In this document: positions 7,670-16,156 of the stretch, in pieces | How the letters are laid out: every line of letters starts with the position of its first letter | How positions within the stretch are numbered: the first letter of the stretch is position 1 | Origin: a virus | IMG/VR virus record: IMGVR_UViG_3300047470_000091 | Span: 1-29,541 of that record | Direction: 5' to 3' (one strand) | Length of the DNA stretch: 29,541 nt | The notes under the pieces: generated by a model | Database searches by the model: none | Seen by the model: only the letters and a program-made list of their open reading frames with translations | What the model was told of the DNA's origin: nothing | Position numbers and translations under genes: made by a program

Positions 7670-9906
7670 CAGCCCCCCTGTACTCCGGTGTAGACGTCAA
7701 GCCAGTTGTCCGCGCTCGCGAGCACCGACAGCCAGTCGGTGTTGCCGTCAAGGACGTCTTGCCATGTCCGGTCGGCGGACCCCGTGATGCCGTTGATCGG
7801 CCGGTCCACCTCCGTCAGAGGAACGCTCCACGCTCGGTCGCGGTACCCGGCGTACTCCGCGAGGTGGGCCTCCGTGACGTCGCCCACCTGGACATAGACG
7901 TCACGCTCGCCCCACTCCGACGGCCACTGGATCAGGAGTGTGTTCCCGGTATCCAGGAGCCACCACATGGTGTCGAGATCGTCCTGAGTCTCAGTGACGA
8001 GACTCAGCGTCCCCGCTCGCGATGTGCGGACGTCGCTGATGACTACGGGGCGGGCGCGTCCTCGTACCGGGTTGACGCCCTGCCTCGCGGACCTCGTCCA
8101 GTCCGGCATGCCGCCCCGGGCGACGACAGCTTGCGTCCACCGTGCCGGCAGCGACGGATCCTTGATGACGACTTCCGTGTCACCTGGCTCCGGGATGACC
8201 ACAGCCTCCGACGTGGTCGCCAGGTAGGCCGACCCCGTCCACACCTTCAGGTAGTAGCTGATGCGGGCGCCTAGCGGAGCCTCGTAGTCCTCCGCAACGG
8301 CCAGGTCCGACGTGATGGCCACTAGGTCCAGGTCTCCGCTGCTCCCGCGTACGGGAGTCATGGAGCCGTCCTCCAGCATCCGCCAGAGACCCCACGAGGT
8401 GTAGCCGTTGGTCGTCAGCCCCTGCATGCTGATCGCCGTGCCGTAGACGCCGTCAATCAGGTCCGCGATCACGCCTAGGCCGCCTGCTGCGACGAGGACG
8501 CTGTCCACGTTGAACACGGCGCCGGTAGCAGCTCCGACGACGCGGATTCCTGCGCGCATGCTTGCGGCGTTGGCCGGCGCCACGGCGCTGCCGATGGGTG
8601 CGTACCAACCGGCGGCGGCGCTCGTCGTCCATCGGCTGTAGTTGCTCTCCAGGATCACGCCGTCTGCGTCGAACCACGTGAAGAGCATGTCCACGACTAC
8701 GGCCGCCGTGGCGGTGGCGTGGTAGACGTTGGGGACGATCTTGTATGCCTGGCGTGGGGTGACTGGCACAGTCCCGACGAGGCTGACCGTCGGGTCGGAT
8801 GCCCCAGTCGCCGTTACCTGCATGGAGGCCACACCCCCGACAGCCCGGGTCGTCGTCCGCGCGATGGTGCAGCCGGACGTCGCGCTCCAGGCGGTCACGT
8901 CCGCCTCGAAATCCTGCGCGTTGTACCCGAGCAGGTTCCCGGTGAGGATCGGCGATGGCATGAGTGCCATCTGGTCGAACCACCAGTATTCGCCGCCCGT
9001 GATCGTCACGAACTCCAGCACCAGACGAGCAGCCACGGCGCCCGCGGGAGCGACGCCGATTGCGGCGCATCTCGTCCACGTCGACGCAGTGGTGATCGTC
9101 GAAGTCTGCGAGGTGGACGACAGCAGCGTGTCAGTCGAGTCGTACCAACGGATGCTCATGTGGAACTCCGCGTTGCTCCGCGGTACATACGCCCACGCGT
9201 AGCCCAGATACTCCGTCCCCGCCGTTACGGCAACTGAGGTCACCATGCCGGCCCGGACAGCTCCCGTGACGGAGCCCGTCAGTTTGAGCGAATACCAACC
9301 CTCGTACGACTGCTCCGCCGACCGGACTTGGGTCGTCTGCCAGAGGTTTTGCCATCCCGAGATGCTGACCTCGCTGCCCTGCGTGTTGTACGGCAGGAGG
9401 TTCCCAGCGAGCGTGTTCGGGGGTCCGAAGCTGATCACGTCCGCGTATACGACGGCGCTCGCGCTGAGTCCGGCCACGGTGATCGTGACAGCCGCGTACG
9501 TGGCTCCAGCCGGCGCCGACGCGATGAGAATCGGGGGCGGAGTTAGCCAGGCGGTGGACGACGTCGGCAACGAACCGAGAGGGCTCGTCGACGTCGACAG
9601 CGCCGTTCCGCCCGTCACCGCTGAGTACCACGACACGGACACGGACGCCGTGCGTCCCGCCGTGGCTGTGGCCTGAGAGAAGTACGCGTAGGCCGTGTAC
9701 TCCGCTCCAGCGGTCACCGGGACGCGGGCTGATGTGGTCGCAGCCACAGCCCCCGACGCCGTCGCAGTGAGCTGCAGCGACGCCGGGGTGATGTAGTAGC
9801 GGCTCGTCGTGCGGGCGATGGTCGTGTTGCTGCCTGCAGTCCAGCCGCTTACGTCGGTGTCCAGTCCCGCCGTGTTCGCGGGCAGGAGATTCGTACTGAC
9901 GCTCAC
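7669..9906 (-). CDS. Large minor tail protein with three carbohydrate-binding-like repeats
   Basis: The 745-residue protein has three tandem diverged beta-sandwich modules, each opening with NLL(P/G)xN and a GW/AW a few residues on: about residues 6-163, 169-320 and 324-475. Each carries the pattern of an AxxY-initiated strand, a WYD/WFD turn and a final DxV/M-rich strand expected of CBM4/9-like domains. Residues about 500-745 differ (WTQAVVARGGMPDWTRSARQ, WWLLDTGNTLLIQWPSEWGE) and may anchor it to the tail tip. The modules suggest binding to wall glycans or teichoic acids. GTG at 9906 overlaps the stop of the preceding 39-residue gene. A distal-tail-like role for the C-terminal part is possible but not shown. 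Confidence 0.75.
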   Translation of the reverse strand: MSVSTNLLPANTAGLDTDVSGWTAGSNTTIARTTSRYYITPASLQLTATASGAVAATTSARVPVTAGAEYTAYAYFSQATATAGRTASVSVSWYSAVTGGTALSTSTSPLGSLPTSSTAWLTPPPILIASAPAGATYAAVTITVAGLSASAVVYADVISFGPPNTLAGNLLPYNTQGSEVSISGWQNLWQTTQVRSAEQSYEGWYSLKLTGSVTGAVRAGMVTSVAVTAGTEYLGYAWAYVPRSNAEFHMSIRWYDSTDTLLSSTSQTSTITTASTWTRCAAIGVAPAGAVAARLVLEFVTITGGEYWWFDQMALMPSPILTGNLLGYNAQDFEADVTAWSATSGCTIARTTTRAVGGVASMQVTATGASDPTVSLVGTVPVTPRQAYKIVPNVYHATATAAVVVDMLFTWFDADGVILESNYSRWTTSAAAGWYAPIGSAVAPANAASMRAGIRVVGAATGAVFNVDSVLVAAGGLGVIADLIDGVYGTAISMQGLTTNGYTSWGLWRMLEDGSMTPVRGSSGDLDLVAITSDLAVAEDYEAPLGARISYYLKVWTGSAYLATTSEAVVIPEPGDTEVVIKDPSLPARWTQAVVARGGMPDWTRSARQGVNPVRGRARPVVISDVRTSRAGTLSLVTETQDDLDTMWWLLDTGNTLLIQWPSEWGERDVYVQVGDVTEAHLAEYAGYRDRAWSVPLTEVDRPINGITGSADRTWQDVLDGNTDWLSVLASADNWLDVYTGVQGG

Positions 9907-10022
9907 AGGCTTTCACCGCTCGCGCCAGGCTCGCCCCGACGGGGCTGGACGTCAGGGTCGGGCTCCGGCGTCACGACCGGGGCCGTGAAGACAGGCGCCT
10001 CGCCGTCCTGGTCGTCGGCCAT
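9903..10022 (-). CDS. 39-residue acidic/proline-rich tail-region peptide
   Basis: A short frame begins at the ATG in a TGATG overlap with the tape-measure stop and ends with its TGA overlapping the GTG of the large minor tail gene. GGAAGG sits about eight bases upstream of the ATG. The product starts MADDQDGEAPVFTAPVVTP and is rich in Asp, Glu, Pro and Gly. Perfect coupling at both ends and a good ribosome-binding site argue it is translated. No family was recognised. It may be a small tail-tip assembly factor or serve mainly to couple translation. Confidence 0.6.
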   Translation of the reverse strand: MADDQDGEAPVFTAPVVTPEPDPDVQPRRGEPGASGESL

Positions 10023-13000
10023 CAGATCACCCTTCCTGTGAGAATCGCCGAAGCGGAGGAGTCTTCGCGCGCGACGACTTCCGTGCGCACGATGTCCGTG
10101 ATCTCGCGGTCGCCGACGTAGACCTTCACGTCGGCCTGAATCGTCGGGCTGCCGGTCTTCGCGGTCCGGATGTCGTCCCACTGCCCTGTCGTGAGAACGG
10201 GCTCGGGCTTGCCGGTCCCGTTCGCAACAAGGTTCATGCCGGGCTGCAGGTAGCCACCGTCGTCGTAGAGCTTCGCGCCCATGGCGGGGGCGAATCCGTA
10301 GTGCGCCGGGAACAGCGGGTCATTCCATCCGCGGGCGCCGGATCCGACGATCACGCCCCGTCCGCCCCTGGATTCGACGTTGACGCCCGCGAGCGTGCCG
10401 GCCGTGTGGCCGACTCCTGCGTTGGTCACGCCGATACGGAACGGCGAGTTGAGGTTCTTCACCCAGCCTGCCGGGGCGTTGCTGCCCTGGAAGCTGGCCG
10501 TCGACCAGACGCGGCCCAACGGGTTCAGTCCCTCAATGACCTTCTGAATCGACCCCATGAAGCCCGAGCAGTCGAAGGAGGGGTTCCCCGCTCCTCCCCA
10601 CTGGTACGGCTTGCCTGCCTGCGTGCGAGCCCAGAGGAGGGCTCGACCTACGCCGCCTGTTGCGGGTCCGGTAGGCGTGCCGTCAGAGCCACCGAAGATG
10701 GAATTCTTCAGGCTCTTCAGCATCCCGACGGGGATGTCCGTCGCCATCTGCCCCCACTTGGAGGACGCGAATTTGTGCATGACGGACTGAATCCACTTGG
10801 ACGCGGAGTTGAACACCTTGTCGGGGTTCGTGATGAAGTCCGCTGCACCCGAAACGCCGTCGGCGATCGTCCCGCCAGCCGCCTTCAGACCGCCCCAGAT
10901 GTCGTCGACGACGCCGCCCAGCGAGAACGCAGGCATTCCGTCACCGATGGCACGCTGAACGCCACTGACGCCGCCTGAACGGGCTGCTGCGTTCCACGAG
11001 TTGATCCGGTCTGCGCCGACTGCGCGCGTCCACTCCGGCCGCATGACCGCTTCGCCGCCACCGACTGCGATTACGCGGTCATCACGTCCGGGGGAATAGC
11101 CGGAAAGGACGCCGCCGGTTGCGAACCCTTCCAGGTCCATCTTCTTCAGCTTGTGGGCACCGGTGATCCCAGCGACCCGGTTCCACAACGGGACAATGCC
11201 ATTGTTGTAGACGTGATCGATGATGAACTTGATCGGTGTCTTGGCAATCGACTTCAGCGCGTCCCACTGCGTTTTGATGTTGTCCTTTGCCGACTCGAAG
11301 GCGTCGGCGACGAGGCTGACGCCCTTCTTCAGCAGATCGAACCACGGCTTTACGCCGTACTTCCACAACACCTCTGCGCCGTCAGCGATCCAGCCAAATA
11401 CCGGCTTCAGGGCGTGCTTCCAGAGCCAGGAACCCGCGTCCCCCAACGCGTGGAAGATCAGTTTCATGGCCGTGAATTGGGGCTTCACGACGTTCGTCCA
11501 CAGCCACCCGATCTTGTCTCCGATCCAACCGAGGACCGGCTTCAGGAAGTTGTTCCAGAGCCCTAGCGACGCCTTTCCTATCCAGCCGAACGCGGGCCTG
11601 AAGGCGTGCGTCCAGAGCCACAGGGCGACTGCTCCCAGCACCTTGAACCCCAGGTACATAGGGCCGATGACCAGGATAATCAGGATCGTCGCGAGGATCT
11701 TTGCCGCTTCCCAGATCAGGCGGAAGGCGGGTCCGATGGCGTGCTGCCAGAGCCAGACAGCTATGTCGCCTATCTTCTTCATCGCCCACCAAATGCCCTC
11801 GAACGCGGGCTTCAGGACGAAGTTCCAGAGGAAGAGCGTTGCGACCTTGATGCCGGTCCAGGCGCCGTCGACGGCAGCCTTGAACCAGCCGACGTGCTTG
11901 TAAGCCTCGATGATTCCGATTACCAGTGCTGCGACCGCCAGGACAATCAGCTCGATCAGCGGGACAATGCCCGTCGCCTGGATAGCAGCCGCCCACGACC
12001 ACGTTTCTCCAGCAGCTCCAGCGACGGCCCCGGCGTAAATGACCATCGCCGCCGCCCAGAGAGGCGCCGCGAGGGCAATCACCTTGTTGACCGTGTACAG
12101 GCCCCACAGGAGCTGTACGGCCTCAGGAACGTTGGTAGCGATCCACGCTATCCCGTCGATAATCGGGTTCAGAACGCCGAACATCGCCGTCGACAGCGGA
12201 GCAAGGGACTTCGAGACGTCAGCAACGGCGCCCAGGATGTTTCCCAGGAACTCCGCCAGCTTCGGTGAGTTGTCCTTGACGTACTTCAGGAAGTTCTCGA
12301 ACTCCGGCGAACCCTTCAGGTTCTCGCTCCACTTGGCGAAGCGGCCCGTGATCCGCTGCATCGTCAGGGAGATGCCATCCATGTGCGGGAGGAAAGCGTC
12401 CACGACGCCGGCCATGCCCTTGATCAGGTTGCCGAAAGAAATGCCCAGCCCGACAATCGCAGGCTCCGCGCTGTTCGCGATGTCGTCCTTGAAACCCTGC
12501 CAGAACGGGGACTTCAAGCTCACGCTCGCGCGGTCCATGAGCGTCTTCACGGCGTCCGCTGCAGCGTGCACGAGCGGCGTCAGTGTCGGCAGGGTGTTCT
12601 TCGCCCCGTCGACGCCTTGCGTGAAGAGCGGGAGAACGTCCGGCTGCAGCGACGTCGACCACGTCTTGAACGCTGCGCTGATCCCCTTCGGGCCGGCGAT
12701 GGCGTCGTACAGGTCACGCGCTGACGGGCTGAGTTTGTCCAGGGCCTTGCGGTACGCGTCGGCCTTCGTCGCCGCCTTCGCCGTGGTCGTCATCCCCGAC
12801 AGGCGGGCCGACTGGAGTCCGCGCTCTGCGGACGTGATCGATTCCGCTGCAGCAACCTGCGCGTTGGCGGCGTTCCGAACGGCGTCAGCTACTCGCTTCT
12901 GAGCGTCGATGACTGCCTGAGCTTGGTCCTTGACGTTCCGCTGAGCGTTGGCCAGCCGGTCCGTCGCGGCCTTCACGGCGTCGTTGCCGTCGACGCCAGC

Positions 13001-14305
13001 CTTCTTCTGCGCCGCCGCGGACTTCTGGAGGTCGGCGTACGACTGCTTCTGTTCCTTCTGAGCCTGGAGCGCCTGATCAAGCGTGAGTTGCGCCTGATCG
13101 CGCTGTAGCTGCGTCGCCGTGGGGTTCGCGAGGACGGCGTTCAGATCCTCTTGCGCCGCCGTGACGCGGAGGGTCGCCTCGCGCTGGCTCAGGGATCCGT
13201 CTTCGAGCTGGTTGTCCAGGTCCCGGAGTTGCTTCGTGGCGTCGGCCCGTGCCTGCGTGAGGTCGTCCTCCGCCTGCTTCGCTGCCTTCTTCGCGTCCGT
13301 CAGGGAGCGCTCAGCGGTCGTGACGGCGCGCTCTGCCTGCGCTACCTGATCGCTGGCAGCGCGGATGCTCTGAGCTGCGTTCCGGTGTGCGGCGGCGAGA
13401 GCCTGCTGAGCGCCGGCCATGGCTAGGGCCCGCTGCTGCGCCTGGACCGCTGCGTTGACGCCGGACGACGTCGCGGTTGTGCTCTCCTTCTCCGCCGCCG
13501 TCTTCGCCTGCAGAGCCGTTGAGATGCCCTTGATAGCGGGGATGGCGACGAGCGCCAGGGATCCGACGCCAGCGGCTGACGCGATGGCTGCGGAGCCGAT
13601 GGCGCCGATACCTGCAGCCAGCACCGGGACGGCAGGGATCGCCGTCAGGACGCCGATCTGAATCGCGAGCGCAAAGAGTGCGCCCTCAGCCTGCGAGGTG
13701 TCCGCCTTGACGCGCACCACGGGGTCTCTGGCGTCTACCGCGTCGATCTCCGCGCGGAACTCCGCCAGTGCGGCACGGGCAACAGCAGTGTCCGCCCGCA
13801 CGGCTATGTTGGGGTGCTTCGCGCCCAGAGCCGTCAGCTTGGCTTCGATCTCGTCGACCTGTGCGCGCGCCGTGGCGGCGTCAATGTCGATCCCGATGCG
13901 CTTCCGGCTCAACTGCTCCAGCTTGGCGCGGAGTCGGGCTAGTTCGGCGTCAACGCCCGTGTCACTGAGCTTGACGTCAAGCTTCGGCATCGCGCGGAAC
14001 GCGGCTTCGAGCTTGGCCTTCAGGCTGCGCGCGAACGCGCCTCCGGTCTGCTCGCCCTGTCGGACGGCTGACTTCTGCGCCACTCCCCCGGCAACGGTGA
14101 TGGCCGAAGAGATCGCGTTCGGCAACTTGGCCCGCAGGACGGCGCCGATGGACTCCGCCATCTTGTCGCCCATGGCCTTGCCAGCCTCCGCGCCGACCTT
14201 GTCGGCGATGGGCAGGACGATGGTCTTGAGCTTCGTGTGGAAGTTCGGAATCACCGGTACGACGTCGACACCGACGCCGCCCACAATGTCCAGATCGCCG
14301 GCCAT
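10022..14305 (-). CDS. Tape measure protein with C-terminal NlpC/P60-like domain
   Basis: The ATG at 14305 (TGATG overlap with the chaperone stop, AAGGAGG just upstream) gives 1,427 residues; a GTG one codon earlier is the alternative. Visible parts are hydrophobic segments at about 208-260 and 744-806, a long Ala/Gln/Lys-rich coiled coil at about 285-510, and a Trp-rich periodic region at about 815-1040 with repeated LW(x)nKPxF and FGWI units. Near the C-terminus YQWGGAGNPSFDCSGFMG supplies a candidate catalytic Cys (about 1246) and VGHTAG a His (about 1300), as in NlpC/P60 cysteine peptidases. The protein sets tail length (at about 0.15 nm per residue, roughly 200 nm), forms part of the DNA passage, and the peptidase domain may locally open the wall. 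Confidence 0.93.
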   Translation of the reverse strand: MAGDLDIVGGVGVDVVPVIPNFHTKLKTIVLPIADKVGAEAGKAMGDKMAESIGAVLRAKLPNAISSAITVAGGVAQKSAVRQGEQTGGAFARSLKAKLEAAFRAMPKLDVKLSDTGVDAELARLRAKLEQLSRKRIGIDIDAATARAQVDEIEAKLTALGAKHPNIAVRADTAVARAALAEFRAEIDAVDARDPVVRVKADTSQAEGALFALAIQIGVLTAIPAVPVLAAGIGAIGSAAIASAAGVGSLALVAIPAIKGISTALQAKTAAEKESTTATSSGVNAAVQAQQRALAMAGAQQALAAAHRNAAQSIRAASDQVAQAERAVTTAERSLTDAKKAAKQAEDDLTQARADATKQLRDLDNQLEDGSLSQREATLRVTAAQEDLNAVLANPTATQLQRDQAQLTLDQALQAQKEQKQSYADLQKSAAAQKKAGVDGNDAVKAATDRLANAQRNVKDQAQAVIDAQKRVADAVRNAANAQVAAAESITSAERGLQSARLSGMTTTAKAATKADAYRKALDKLSPSARDLYDAIAGPKGISAAFKTWSTSLQPDVLPLFTQGVDGAKNTLPTLTPLVHAAADAVKTLMDRASVSLKSPFWQGFKDDIANSAEPAIVGLGISFGNLIKGMAGVVDAFLPHMDGISLTMQRITGRFAKWSENLKGSPEFENFLKYVKDNSPKLAEFLGNILGAVADVSKSLAPLSTAMFGVLNPIIDGIAWIATNVPEAVQLLWGLYTVNKVIALAAPLWAAAMVIYAGAVAGAAGETWSWAAAIQATGIVPLIELIVLAVAALVIGIIEAYKHVGWFKAAVDGAWTGIKVATLFLWNFVLKPAFEGIWWAMKKIGDIAVWLWQHAIGPAFRLIWEAAKILATILIILVIGPMYLGFKVLGAVALWLWTHAFRPAFGWIGKASLGLWNNFLKPVLGWIGDKIGWLWTNVVKPQFTAMKLIFHALGDAGSWLWKHALKPVFGWIADGAEVLWKYGVKPWFDLLKKGVSLVADAFESAKDNIKTQWDALKSIAKTPIKFIIDHVYNNGIVPLWNRVAGITGAHKLKKMDLEGFATGGVLSGYSPGRDDRVIAVGGGEAVMRPEWTRAVGADRINSWNAAARSGGVSGVQRAIGDGMPAFSLGGVVDDIWGGLKAAGGTIADGVSGAADFITNPDKVFNSASKWIQSVMHKFASSKWGQMATDIPVGMLKSLKNSIFGGSDGTPTGPATGGVGRALLWARTQAGKPYQWGGAGNPSFDCSGFMGSIQKVIEGLNPLGRVWSTASFQGSNAPAGWVKNLNSPFRIGVTNAGVGHTAGTLAGVNVESRGGRGVIVGSGARGWNDPLFPAHYGFAPAMGAKLYDDGGYLQPGMNLVANGTGKPEPVLTTGQWDDIRTAKTGSPTIQADVKVYVGDREITDIVRTEVVAREDSSASAILTGRVI

Positions 14306-14757
14306 CACGCCTCCTTCGGCTGGTTCCTCAGCCGCGGGTCAAGTACGCGGCGCTGCTCATCCGTCAGCGACTTGCGCCCAGTGGATGCGTTCTTCGGCGG
14401 AATGCCGGGGCGTGGAGTGGGCGTGAACTCGCCGGGCTTACCTCCGGCGGCTGCGATGGCTACGGAGGTGTTCAGCCGAACCGCGTCCAGGAGGGCCGCG
14501 AGCAGCATCTCTGCGCCGGACCACGGCGCCAGGTCCGGGCGGGCGTCTTCCGTCGCCTGCGCCATGTCGGCCGGCGGGGCGGCGCGGCGCATTGCCGTCT
14601 TCGTGTGCGACTCGGGCGGAAGATGCTCGATCAGGATTCGCAGCCGACGGAGCGACATGCGTCCGCGGTAGACGTCCAGAACGTCAATGCCGCGGAACGC
14701 GAGGTCCGCCTCTACCGCTTCCGCGTGCTCCGTGAGCGTGCGGAGGGTCGCCCAGAC
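14305..14757 (-). CDS. Tail assembly chaperone, frameshifted (T-like) extension
   Basis: This is the part of the long chaperone product read after a -1 shift at 14757-14763. The first shifted codon is GTC at 14757. The extension then reads VWATLRTLTEHAEAVEADLAFRG and so on through MSLRRLRILIEHLPPES to a TGA that overlaps the tape-measure start. The extension has 150 residues, and fusion to the 93 residues before the shift gives about 243. Long and short chaperones together coat the tape measure during tail-tube polymerisation (established for lambda G and GT). An internal ATG at 14658 would give 117 residues, but the coding signal clearly continues upstream of it to the slip site. Confidence 0.88.
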   Translation of the reverse strand, partial: VWATLRTLTEHAEAVEADLAFRGIDVLDVYRGRMSLRRLRILIEHLPPESHTKTAMRRAAPPADMAQATEDARPDLAPWSGAEMLLAALLDAVRLNTSVAIAAAGGKPGEFTPTPRPGIPPKNASTGRKSLTDEQRRVLDPRLRNQPKEA

Positions 14758-15035
14758 TTTCCCGGGGTCTCCCCGGCCTGCTCCATGGCCTCCGCAGTGA
14801 AGGCGTTGATCTCCCCGAAGGTCGCGTCAGCGTCGATGAAAGCGGCGACGTCGTCAGGGTGGAGGGTGCCCTCCGCCCACTTGTCGTAGTCGCCCTCACG
14901 CAGGGCGCGGAGGTACGACGGGCGCCAGCTCAGAATGGTCTTCACGCGGAGCGACTTGCCGGCCAGGCTGGCAGTCACGTACTCCTCGGTGGCTTCGGTC
15001 TCCTGCGCCTCAGCGGGGGTCTGCTCAACGGTCAT
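14712..15035 (-). CDS. Tail assembly chaperone, unshifted (G-like) product
   Basis: The 107-residue protein has a disordered acidic start (MTVEQTPAEAQETEATEEY). A compact domain follows (about 20-85; SLRVKTILSWRPSYLRALREGDYDKWAEGTLHPDDVAAFIDADATFGEI) that is typical of actinophage chaperones between major tail protein and tape measure. After the slip site the zero-frame tail is low-complexity Ser/Arg (KSGRPSARSRSTRKR) and ends at TAG 14714-14712. That ending is typical of a minor zero-frame extension beyond a frameshift site. It follows the major tail gene after a 110-base gap holding a strong hairpin. Confidence 0.9.
   Translation of the reverse strand: MTVEQTPAEAQETEATEEYVTASLAGKSLRVKTILSWRPSYLRALREGDYDKWAEGTLHPDDVAAFIDADATFGEINAFTAEAMEQAGETPGKSGRPSARSRSTRKR
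14757..14763 (-). promoter_or_regulatory. -1 ribosomal frameshift slippery heptamer GGGAAAG
   Basis: In the zero frame the minus strand reads CCG GGA AAG, giving the heptamer G GGA AAG, the same slip sequence used in the lambda G/T genes. Slipping back one base moves P- and A-site pairing to GGG AAA and continues at GTC in the frame of the downstream extension. Frame arithmetic is exact: zero-frame codons start at positions congruent to 2 mod 3, the extension at 0 mod 3. Confidence 0.92.
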
Positions 15036-15104
15036 GCGCGCGGGTCTCCTATGTCAGGTGGGGGGTGCCCATGGCGGGCGGGTGCGCGGGTCACTAGCGG
15101 TGTA

Positions 15105-15140
15105 AGCGGGGCCCGGACCCGCGCAGATACGGGCCCCGCT
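15105..15140 (-). terminator. Strong hairpin between major tail and chaperone genes
   Basis: An exact 11-bp inverted repeat (AGCGGGGCCCG at 15105-15115 and its complement at 15130-15140) with a 14-base loop starts six bases beyond the major tail stop codon. It lacks a T run. It could be a partial terminator or a 3' stabiliser that lets the major tail protein be made in excess over the chaperones. Confidence 0.55.
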
Positions 15141-15145
15141 GGTCA

Positions 15146-15730
15146 TCACGCGGGGAAGAAGTCGGAGACGTCGATGCCGCCGTACTTGATCGTCCGCTTC
15201 ACGGCCGCGCTGGACGCGCCCTTGTAGAACTTGAAGGTCATCTGGACGTTCATGACGTCGGTGGTCTGCGGCTGCTCGTCGCCCCGCTCCGTGACCTTGC
15301 CGTTCGGCATGTAGAGCCGCATCCGCTTGTCGCCATCCATCGAATCGAAGATGAAGGCGTAGCGGAGGTCGCTGGGCTTGTCGGGCAGGGAGTAGGTCGC
15401 GATGTCGGTCGTCGGCTCCAGGGCGTCCACGGCCACGTTGTCGTAGAGGGAGCGGACAAGCGGGTTCAGACCCTCCAGGAAGGTCACCTGAACGCTCTTC
15501 GTGCTCTTCGTCATCAGGGTCCGGATCGGCTCCAGCGAGCCGGCCGCTTCGACATCCTTCGACTCTTCGTCGATCTTGAAGAGTCCGCCGTCGGTCGTGA
15601 TCCAACCGAGGTTGGTCCAGCCGGTCGCGGGGTCAGTGAAGCCCGTCGGGCTCGCGGTGTTCTTGGCCGCGAGGTAGACGAGGAAATCCGTTGCGCCGTA
15701 GGTCAGATCCGCATTGCGGGTGTCCGCCAT
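15146..15730 (-). CDS. Major tail (tube) protein
   Basis: The 194-residue protein starts MADTRNADLTYGATDFLVYLA and has the tube-protein pattern of alternating beta strands: LGWITTDGGLFKIDEESKDVEAAGS, SVQVTFLEGLNPLVRSLYDN, DLRYAFIFDSMDGDKRMRLYMPNGKVTERGDEQPQTTD, VQMTFKFYKG. The segment around SMDGDKRMRLYMPNGKV is typical of actinophage major tail proteins. It polymerises into the hexameric tail tube. The ATG at 15730 has GGAGG five bases upstream. Its position between the tail terminator gene and the chaperones is the canonical one. Confidence 0.9.
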   Translation of the reverse strand: MADTRNADLTYGATDFLVYLAAKNTASPTGFTDPATGWTNLGWITTDGGLFKIDEESKDVEAAGSLEPIRTLMTKSTKSVQVTFLEGLNPLVRSLYDNVAVDALEPTTDIATYSLPDKPSDLRYAFIFDSMDGDKRMRLYMPNGKVTERGDEQPQTTDVMNVQMTFKFYKGASSAAVKRTIKYGGIDVSDFFPA

Positions 15731-15752
15731 GATGCCTCCAGGGCATGCGAAG

Positions 15753-15771
15753 GGCCCGCGGGTAGCGGGTC
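15753..15771 (-). other. Short hairpin upstream of the major tail gene
   Basis: Seven-base arms (15753-15759 and 15765-15771, one mismatch) flank a five-base loop, placed 22 bases before the major tail ATG. With the hairpin at 15105-15140 it brackets the gene. Its function is not evident. Confidence 0.35.
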
Positions 15772-15787
15772 AAAGGTCAGGGGGTGT

Positions 15788-16156
15788 TCAGGCGGCCCGG
15801 AGGCTGACTGTGTACTCGGCTCCGCGACGTCGAACGGAGTCGTTCGCCCACGGTCGGGAAGTCGGCAGGGAGTCACACCGGACGCCGCGAACCACAGCGG
15901 GGCCGGCGACGCCGTCCAGGAAGACAAGCGCCTCGTGGACCTGTGCGGCGAGCGTGCGGGCCTCGTCGTCGTCAGCCGCGAAGACGTCGACGGACACTCG
16001 TGGGTGCTGACTGAAGCGTCCGCCAGACCCTCCGCCGGCCCGAACGCGAATCACCGGGAGTCGCTGCTCCAGGTCGTCCGGAGTGGACGCGCAGGAGAAG
16101 ACACCTAGCGTCGCCTCCAGCCACGGCGCGAGGACGGTCTCAACGTCAGGAGCCAC
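15788..16156 (-). CDS. Tail terminator-like protein
   Basis: The 122-residue product begins at GTG 16156 (MAPDVETVLAPWLEATLGVF). It contains DLEQRLPVIRVRAGGG, RVSVDVFAADDDEARTLAAQVHEALVFL and a C-terminal strand RRRGAEYTVSLRAA. The helix-strand layout (short helix, strand, long helix, strand) is that of tail terminator proteins, which cap the tail tube and dock it to the neck. Location immediately before the major tail gene supports this. It overlaps the upstream gene by 11 bases. Assignment is by pattern and synteny. Confidence 0.7.
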   Translation of the reverse strand: MAPDVETVLAPWLEATLGVFSCASTPDDLEQRLPVIRVRAGGGSGGRFSQHPRVSVDVFAADDDEARTLAAQVHEALVFLDGVAGPAVVRGVRCDSLPTSRPWANDSVRRRGAEYTVSLRAA

